NCBI GenBank assembly: GCA_900752095.1
Contig: CAADUD010000146.1
Coordinates: forward strand, 1 to 5,537
Reading direction: 5' to 3'
Length of the DNA stretch: 5,537 nt
From: Clostridia bacterium
Lineage (GTDB): Bacteria; Bacillota; Clostridia; TANB77; CAG-508
The position numbers and the translations under genes were made by a program. The notes beneath the pieces were generated by a model, which was not told the DNA's origin, searched no databases, and saw only the letters and a program-made list of their open reading frames with translations. Each line of letters starts with the position of its first letter. Within the stretch, counting starts at the first letter, position 1. Positions 1 through 3,758 of the stretch are shown here, one piece after another.

Positions 1-9
1 AAATAAAAA

Positions 10-231
10 ATGGTATGTAAATTTAAGTTAAAAGGATTAGATTGTGCAAATTGTGCAGCAGAACTAGAAAGAAAAATACAAAAAATAGAAGGAGTGAATA
101 ATGCTATTGTAAGTTTTATGACAGAAAAAATGACTGTAGAATTATCAGAGGATAAAGAAGAAGTAGTAATTCGAAAAATTAAAAAATTAGTAGAAAAAGA
201 AGAGCCAGATGTGAAGGTAGAAGAATTATAG
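10..231 (+). CDS. Stand-alone heavy-metal-associated (HMA) domain protein, 73 aa
   Basis: This is a small cytoplasmic metal-binding protein that fills a single ferredoxin-like HMA fold. The metal site is visible near the N-terminus as GLDCANC, with Asp11, Cys12 and Cys15; a further cysteine lies at residue 3. An Asp before the CxxC is the pattern seen in HMA domains of ZntA/CadA-type Zn/Cd/Pb pumps, whereas copper domains usually have GMTCxxC. The rest (EGVNNAIVSFMTEKMTVEL) fits the family's beta-alpha-beta core. A stop at 4-6 in the same frame makes the ATG at 10 the first possible start; its ribosome binding site and promoter lie outside the window. The stop codon overlaps the first base of the GGAGGA that serves the next gene, so the two are probably translationally coupled. 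I infer that it works with the downstream ATPase, replacing the N-terminal domain that pump lacks, either as a chaperone or as a detached regulatory domain. Confidence 0.88.
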   Translation: MVCKFKLKGLDCANCAAELERKIQKIEGVNNAIVSFMTEKMTVELSEDKEEVVIRKIKKLVEKEEPDVKVEEL

Positions 232-242
232 GAGGATTACAA

Positions 243-797
243 ATGAAAAAAAGACTTATACAGGTAATAATAGCTTTATTATTATTTATAGTAGCATTTA
301 CTATTAAGGTTAAAAATGTGTGGATTCATAATGCAATTTATATTATAAGCTATATTATTGTAGGGTTTCCAATTGTATGGAAAGCTATTCGTAATATTTT
401 TAAAGGAAAAATATTTGACGAGAATTTTCTAATGACAATTGCAACTCTTGGAGCATTTATAATTGGAGAATTTCCAGAAGCAGTTGCCGTTATGCTATTT
501 TATCAAATAGGAGAACTATTTCAAAGTTATGCCGTAGATAAATCTAGAAAATCAATTGCAAGTGTTATGAATATTAGACCTGATTTTGCTAATGTAAAAA
601 GAAATAAAAGTATACAAAAAGTAGATCCATGTGAAGTGAAAGTGGGAGAAACAATCGTAGTAAAACCTGGTGAAAAAATTCCTTTAGATGGAATTGTATT
701 AGATGGAAAATCTATGATAGATACTTCTGCTTTAACAGGAGAATCTATACCAAAAAGTATAAAAATAGGAGATGAAATATTAAGTCGGATGTATTAA
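243..797 (+). CDS. cadA: N-terminal fragment of the P1B-2 ATPase (membrane helices 1-4 and most of the actuator domain), 184 aa
   Basis: This is the part of the pump that can be translated as the sequence stands. Hydrophobic segments lie at about residues 5-21, 30-49, 62-75 and 78-95, the four helices that precede the actuator domain in this family. The actuator domain follows, with VKPGEKIPLDG and the dephosphorylation motif TGES at 165-168. Homologous sequence ends at Ser181; the last three residues (Arg-Met-Tyr) are out-of-frame and the chain stops at 795-797. The start is well supported: GGAGG at 231-235 lies 7 bases before the ATG. On its own the fragment lacks the CPC helix, the phosphorylation domain and the nucleotide-binding domain, so it cannot pump. 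Confidence 0.8.
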   Translation: MKKRLIQVIIALLLFIVAFTIKVKNVWIHNAIYIISYIIVGFPIVWKAIRNIFKGKIFDENFLMTIATLGAFIIGEFPEAVAVMLFYQIGELFQSYAVDKSRKSIASVMNIRPDFANVKRNKSIQKVDPCEVKVGETIVVKPGEKIPLDGIVLDGKSMIDTSALTGESIPKSIKIGDEILSRMY

Positions 798-807
798 TCA
801 AGAAGGT

Positions 808-2073
808 GTGGTATCAATTCAAGTAACAAAAAAATTTGGAGAATCTACTGTTAGCAAAATACTAGATTTGGTAGAAAATGCAAGTAATAGAAAATCAAAG
901 TCAGAGAACTTTATTACCAAATTTGCAAGGTATTATACTCCAATTGTGGTAATAGTAGCTGTCTTTTTAGCAATTTTTCCTCCTATCTTAATACCAAATA
1001 CCAGTGTTACAGAATGGCTTTACAGAGCATTAAGCTTTTTAGTAGTATCTTGTCCATGTGCATTAGTTATTTCTATACCTTTAGGTTTTTTCGGAGGAAT
1101 TGGTGGAGCCTCTAAATGTGGAATTTTAGTAAAAGGCAGTAATTATCTAGAAGCTTTGTCACAAGCAGAAATAGTAGCATTTGATAAGACCGGTACATTA
1201 ACACAAGGGGTTTTTGAAGTAGAAAAAATAGAAGCGATAGGCATGTCAAGAGAGGAACTATTAAAAATAGCCACATATGCAGAAAACTTCTCAAACCATC
1301 CTATTTCTTTATCTTTGAAAAAAGCATATCAAAAGGAAATTGATAATTATTTAATTTCTGAAACAAAAGAAATTTCAGGATATGGTGTGGAAGCAATAAT
1401 AGAAAACAAACAAGTTTTGGTAGGAAATAATAAATTAATGAAACAATACAATATTAGCTATAATGAAAGCAAAGATGCAGGAACTATACTATATGTTGCC
1501 GTAAATGGAAAATTTGCAGGAACTATTGTAATTGCTGATAAAATAAAAAAAGATGCAAAGCAAGCAATAGAGGATTTAAAGAAAAATCATATTCAAAAGA
1601 CAGTTATGCTTACAGGAGATAAAAAACAAGTGGCAGAGAATGTAGCCAAACAATTAGGAATAGATGAATTATATGCAGAACTTTTACCAGATGGGAAAGT
1701 AGAAAAAGTAGAAGAATTGTTAAAAAATAAAACGAAAAATGGAAAATTAATTTTTGCGGGGGATGGTATTAATGACGCTCCAGTGTTAGCACTTTCTGAC
1801 ATTGGAATTGCTATGGGAGGAGTTGGCTCAGATGCAGCAATAGAAGCGGCAGATGTAGTAATTATGACAGATGAACCATCAAAAATCAGTAAAGCAATTC
1901 AAATTGCAAAAAAGACAATGAGAATTGTAAAAGAAAATATCTATTTTGCAATTATTATAAAAATTGTGGTCCTTATTTTAACGGCAATTGGAGTTGTTAG
2001 TATGTGGTGGGCAGTGTTTGCAGATGTAGGAGTCTCTATTATAGCAATTTTAAATGCTTTAAGAATGTTGTGA
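808..2073 (+). CDS. cadA: C-terminal fragment of the P1B-2 ATPase (helices 5-8, phosphorylation and nucleotide-binding domains), 421 aa
   Basis: This fragment carries the end of the actuator domain, helix 5 (about residues 233-255 of the rebuilt protein), the metal-binding CPC helix, the DKTGT phosphorylation site, the nucleotide-binding domain with its HP motif, GDGINDAP, and two final helices with Lys573 and Asp594. Homology in this frame already begins at 787, where the bases read Gly-Cys-Ile-Asn-Gln-Glu-Gly, so the GTG at 808 is just the first start-like codon and probably not a true start. An AAGAAGG at 800-806 is only one base from that GTG, too close to act as a normal ribosome binding site. 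I therefore expect little independent translation. The fragment is listed because it is the longer intact frame of the broken gene. Confidence 0.75.
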   Translation: MVSIQVTKKFGESTVSKILDLVENASNRKSKSENFITKFARYYTPIVVIVAVFLAIFPPILIPNTSVTEWLYRALSFLVVSCPCALVISIPLGFFGGIGGASKCGILVKGSNYLEALSQAEIVAFDKTGTLTQGVFEVEKIEAIGMSREELLKIATYAENFSNHPISLSLKKAYQKEIDNYLISETKEISGYGVEAIIENKQVLVGNNKLMKQYNISYNESKDAGTILYVAVNGKFAGTIVIADKIKKDAKQAIEDLKKNHIQKTVMLTGDKKQVAENVAKQLGIDELYAELLPDGKVEKVEELLKNKTKNGKLIFAGDGINDAPVLALSDIGIAMGGVGSDAAIEAADVVIMTDEPSKISKAIQIAKKTMRIVKENIYFAIIIKIVVLILTAIGVVSMWWAVFADVGVSIIAILNALRML

Positions 2074-2085
2074 TTTTTGTAGACG

Positions 2086-2122
2086 AAAGAGTGTGTGACT
2101 TTTGGAAAGCCACACACTCTTT
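2086..2122. terminator. Hairpin terminator between convergent genes, probably bidirectional
   Basis: AAAGAGTGTGTG (2086-2097) and CACACACTCTTT (2111-2122) are perfect 12-base inverted repeats. Past one A-C mismatch, CTTT (2099-2102) can pair with AAAG (2106-2109) around a three-base TGG loop. The hairpin begins 12 bases after the ATPase stop and ends 20 bases before the sigK stop on the other strand, as expected for a shared terminator. The T-run after each arm is short (TTTT on the plus strand at 2120-2123, TTT on the minus strand), so efficiency cannot be judged. Confidence 0.8.
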
Positions 2123-2142
2123 TGAGTCCTTGTTATAACATT

Positions 2143-2841
2143 CTATTCTTTAAATTCTTTTGCTAATTTACCAATAGCTTTAGTTTCAATTCTAGAAACA
2201 TAGGAACGAGAAATTCCCATACTATCTGCAATTTCATTTTGGGTTTGAGGCTTTTGACCACCAAGTCCGAATCTCAATTCTAAAATTGTTTTTTCTCTTG
2301 TTTTTAATACTTCTTTCATCTTTTCATAGAGTTTTTTAATTTTGAATTTTAAATCTACTTCATCTTCAATATTTTTTTCACTGTTCTCTAAAACTTCTTG
2401 TAAAGTAACAGTATTATCATCTTTATCTTTTCCAATAGGATCTTCTAAATATACTTCTGTATTTACTTTTTTATTACTTCTTAAAAACATTAATATTTCA
2501 TTGTCCACACAACGAGAAACATAAGTTGCAAGCCTTACTCCTTTGTTACTATCAAAACTATTAATTCCTTTTATTAATCCTATAGTTCCAATAGAAATTA
2601 AGTCGTCTTGTTCTACTTTAGTAGTATTATATTTTTTACAAACATGTGCTACCAAACGCAGATTTCGTTCTATTAAAATATTTCTAGCTTCTTCGTCTCC
2701 TTCTTTTAAAAGTTCTAGATATTTCTTTTCTTCTTCAATTGTTAAAGGTTCTGGAAATAAAGAACTATTAGATATATAACCAACCAAAAAAATAGCGGAG
2801 TTTAAAAATGCTAAAAAACCAGTTAAAGAAAGAGAAAACAT
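2143..2841 (-). CDS. sigK: RNA polymerase sporulation sigma factor SigK precursor (pro-sigma-K), 232 aa
   Basis: This is the late mother-cell sigma factor of endospore formers, which directs RNA polymerase to spore coat and maturation genes. It reads through without interruption: a hydrophobic pro-sequence (residues 1-21), the SigK-like FPEPL then EEKKYLELL, region 2 (about 52-125, with NLRLVAH, DLISIGTIGLIKGI and LATYVSRCVDNEILMFLR), and the region 4 helix-turn-helix (about 200-222, GISRSYVSRIE). From memory it aligns with Bacillus subtilis SigK nearly end to end and better than with SigE. An upstream in-frame ATG at 2865 would give 240 aa. I prefer the ATG at 2841 because AGGAGGT (2857-2851) lies 9 bases before it, and the pro-sequence then has the same length as in B. 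subtilis, within one residue. By that alignment SpoIVFB would cut near Gly21/Tyr22. No skin-like element splits the gene. Expression is probably autoregulated (see the promoter at 2874-2899). Confidence 0.93.
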   Translation of the reverse strand: MFSLSLTGFLAFLNSAIFLVGYISNSSLFPEPLTIEEEKKYLELLKEGDEEARNILIERNLRLVAHVCKKYNTTKVEQDDLISIGTIGLIKGINSFDSNKGVRLATYVSRCVDNEILMFLRSNKKVNTEVYLEDPIGKDKDDNTVTLQEVLENSEKNIEDEVDLKFKIKKLYEKMKEVLKTREKTILELRFGLGGQKPQTQNEIADSMGISRSYVSRIETKAIGKLAKEFKE

Positions 2842-2850
2842 AAATAACAT

Positions 2851-2857
2851 ACCTCCT
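2851..2857 (-). promoter_or_regulatory. sigK ribosome binding site that decides the start codon
   Basis: On the minus strand this reads AGGAGGT, a near-perfect Shine-Dalgarno sequence. It lies downstream of the ATG at 2865 and only touches the ATG at 2850, so neither of those can use it. The ATG at 2841 sits 9 bases away, an acceptable spacing, and is therefore the likely start. Confidence 0.82.
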
Positions 2858-2873
2858 AAAAACATTTACTAGC

Positions 2874-2899
2874 ATTATATGCGAAAGAAAAAAGAAAGT
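2874..2899 (-). promoter_or_regulatory. Candidate SigK/SigE-type promoter of sigK
   Basis: On the minus strand, AC (2899-2898), 16 bases, then CATATAAT (2881-2874) matches the known SigK pattern of AC, a 16-17 base spacer and CATANNNTA, except that the last base is G. It ends 16 bases before the sigK ribosome binding site. The -10 also contains TATAAT, but the bases at vegetative -35 spacing (GGCACT and neighbours) do not resemble TTGACA, so a SigA promoter is less likely. SigE uses a very similar -10, but its ATA-like -35 is absent. The position suggests SigK positive autoregulation, as known in Bacillus. Confidence 0.6.
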
Positions 2900-2920
2900 G
2901 CCTGACCTTTAGAAGGACAC
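2898..2920. repeat. Imperfect palindrome in the divergent promoter region
   Basis: GTGCC (2898-2902) and the GGACAC ending at 2920 pair partly, and CCTT (2906-2909) pairs exactly with AAGG (2913-2916) around TAG. Read on the minus strand it is followed by a T-rich tract (2897-2883), which looks terminator-like, but no gene enters from that side. The outer GTG/CAC arm overlaps the AC of the sigK -35. The function is unknown; it could be an operator, a decayed dispersed repeat, or chance. Confidence 0.3.
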
Positions 2921-2942
2921 AAAAAATTCACTAAAAAAACAA

Positions 2943-2971
2943 TTGAAAAAACAGTAAAAGAAGAATATAAT
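2943..2971 (+). promoter_or_regulatory. Vegetative (SigA-type) promoter of the ABC exporter operon
   Basis: TTGAAA (2943-2948) and TATAAT (2966-2971) are separated by exactly 17 bases, one mismatch from the consensus housekeeping promoter. Transcription would begin near 2978, giving a leader of about 35 bases before the ATPase start. It points away from sigK, so the intergenic region carries two back-to-back promoters of different sigma class. Confidence 0.8.
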
Positions 2972-2987
2972 TAAAACGAAAGTAAGA

Positions 2988-3008
2988 AAGGAGCATATGG
3001 TAGTATAA
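2988..3008 (+). promoter_or_regulatory. Ribosome binding site with a three-codon leader ORF before the ABC ATPase
   Basis: AAGGAG (2988-2993) is the only good Shine-Dalgarno sequence upstream of the ATPase, but it is 19 bases from the ATG at 3013. Three bases after it lies ATG GTA GTA TAA (2997-3008), whose stop is 4 bases before the ATPase ATG. Either the ATPase is started at unusual spacing, or ribosomes start on the mini-ORF and reinitiate. An in-frame TAG at 3001-3003 rules out a start further upstream. A 3-base gap is also short, so this is tentative. Confidence 0.4.
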
Positions 3009-3012
3009 AAAT

Positions 3013-3735
3013 ATGGAACCATATGAAAAAAAGATGGCATATATAGAGTTTAAAAATGTAGTGAAAGAGTATAAAATGGGAGAAGTTTCTATTAAAGCTT
3101 TAAATAAAACTAATCTTCAAATAGAAAAAGGCGAACTTGCTGTAATTGTAGGTCCAAGTGGAGCAGGAAAAACTACTGCTCTCAATATTTTAGGTGGAAT
3201 GGATAGGTCAACTTCTGGCAAAATTATAATTGACAATAAAGATATTAGTTCCCTTAAAGAAAAAGAGTTAATCCGATATAGAAGAGAAGATATTGGATTT
3301 ATTTTTCAGTTCTATAACTTAGTACAAAACTTAACAGCAAAAGAAAATGTGGAACTTGCTACACAAATTTGTAAAAAACCACTAGATCCAACAACTATTT
3401 TAAAAAAAGTAGGTTTAGAGCATAGAATGAATAATTTTCCATCACAACTATCTGGTGGAGAGCAACAAAGAGTAGCTATTGCAAGAGCTATTGCTAAAAA
3501 TCCTAAGCTTTTGTTATGCGATGAACCAACAGGTGCATTAGATTATAAAACAGGAAAACAAATTTTAAAATTATTACAAGATACTTGTCGTAAAGAAAAA
3601 ATGACAGTAATTATTATTACCCATAATCAAGCTTTAACTCCTATGGCAGATAGAGTGATTCATTTTAAAAATGGTACGGCAAGTGAACCTATTATTAACC
3701 AAAATCCAACTCCTATTGAACAGATAGAATGGTAA
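3013..3735 (+). CDS. ABC transporter ATP-binding protein, MacB/LolD (FtsE-like) family, 240 aa
   Basis: This is the cytoplasmic ATPase of an exporter or mechanotransmission ABC system. All nucleotide-binding motifs are present: Walker A GPSGAGKT at 47-54, Q-loop Gln99 (FIFQFYNL), signature LSGGEQQR at 146-153, Walker B LLLCDEP with Asp170 and Glu171, D-loop GALD, and the H-loop His204 (IITHN). Length and the FQFYNL and GALD motifs are typical of the MacB/LolD/FtsE group. The first ATG at 3013 is used here; Met8 (3034) matches where many relatives begin (MAYIEFKNVVKEY), but it has no ribosome binding site of its own, so the start is uncertain by seven residues. The FtsX-like permease begins 23 bases downstream, and the pair is clearly one operon behind the promoter at 2943-2971. 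The substrate is unknown. Confidence 0.92.
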   Translation: MEPYEKKMAYIEFKNVVKEYKMGEVSIKALNKTNLQIEKGELAVIVGPSGAGKTTALNILGGMDRSTSGKIIIDNKDISSLKEKELIRYRREDIGFIFQFYNLVQNLTAKENVELATQICKKPLDPTTILKKVGLEHRMNNFPSQLSGGEQQRVAIARAIAKNPKLLLCDEPTGALDYKTGKQILKLLQDTCRKEKMTVIIITHNQALTPMADRVIHFKNGTASEPIINQNPTPIEQIEW

Positions 3736-3758
3736 ATGAAAAAGGAGTAGAATATAAA

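Larger units (their letters stand above)
243..2073 (+). pseudogene. cadA: P1B-2 type Zn2+/Cd2+/Pb2+ efflux ATPase, broken by a one-base frameshift
   Basis: Taken as one gene with the extra base at about 786 ignored, this encodes a 609-residue heavy-metal P-type ATPase of normal length for a form without its own HMA domain. Motifs in order (reconstructed numbering) are TGES at 165-168, CPC at 270-272 in the transport helix, DKTGT with the phosphorylated Asp314, the HP motif at 352-353, and GDGINDAP from 506. Lys573 in the penultimate helix and Asp594 in the last helix (FADVGVS) match the residues that mark the Zn/Cd/Pb subclass. Family knowledge says such pumps expel these metals using ATP. 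Every catalytic motif is kept, so any inactivation is recent, or the extra base is a sequencing or assembly error. The gene starts at 243 behind GGAGGA (231-236) and ends just before a hairpin terminator. The symbol cadA is by family resemblance; zntA would serve equally well. Confidence 0.85.

Noticed and set aside
780..797. Programmed ribosomal frameshift joining the two ATPase frames
   Set aside because: The shift must occur between 784 and 797 because the +1 frame has a TAA at 781-783. The codons available (AGT, CGG, ATG, TAT) offer no good re-pairing in +1, and the nearest Shine-Dalgarno-like GGAG (768-771) is too far upstream for a prfB-like site.
1112..1294. Minus-strand open frame inside the ATPase gene (also 1593-1802)
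   Set aside because: Both lie opposite well-conserved ATPase motifs, show no family resemblance and have low-complexity Phe/Leu/Ser content.
10..2073. Copper transport system (CopA/CopZ)
   Set aside because: The HMA site has Asp before CxxC, and the last helices carry the Lys and Asp of the Zn/Cd/Pb subclass instead of the copper-type Asn, Tyr, Met and Ser pattern.
2342..2779. Plus-strand open frames at 2342-2524 and 2543-2779
   Set aside because: They are antisense to sigK, Ser/Phe-rich, and without a convincing ribosome binding site or homology.
2143..2841. Identity as SigE or a general sigma factor
   Set aside because: The N-terminal FPEPL, EEKKYLELL and LRLVAH segments match SigK better than SigE, and the pro-sequence is a short hydrophobic stretch as in pro-SigK.
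2874..2879. Vegetative TATAAT promoter for sigK
   Set aside because: No TTGACA-like hexamer occurs at 16-18 bases upstream, whereas the SigK-type AC is at the right spacing.
2866..3012. Small RNA or riboswitch in the divergent intergenic region
   Set aside because: The region is short and filled by two promoters and a weak hairpin; I recognise no conserved riboswitch core.
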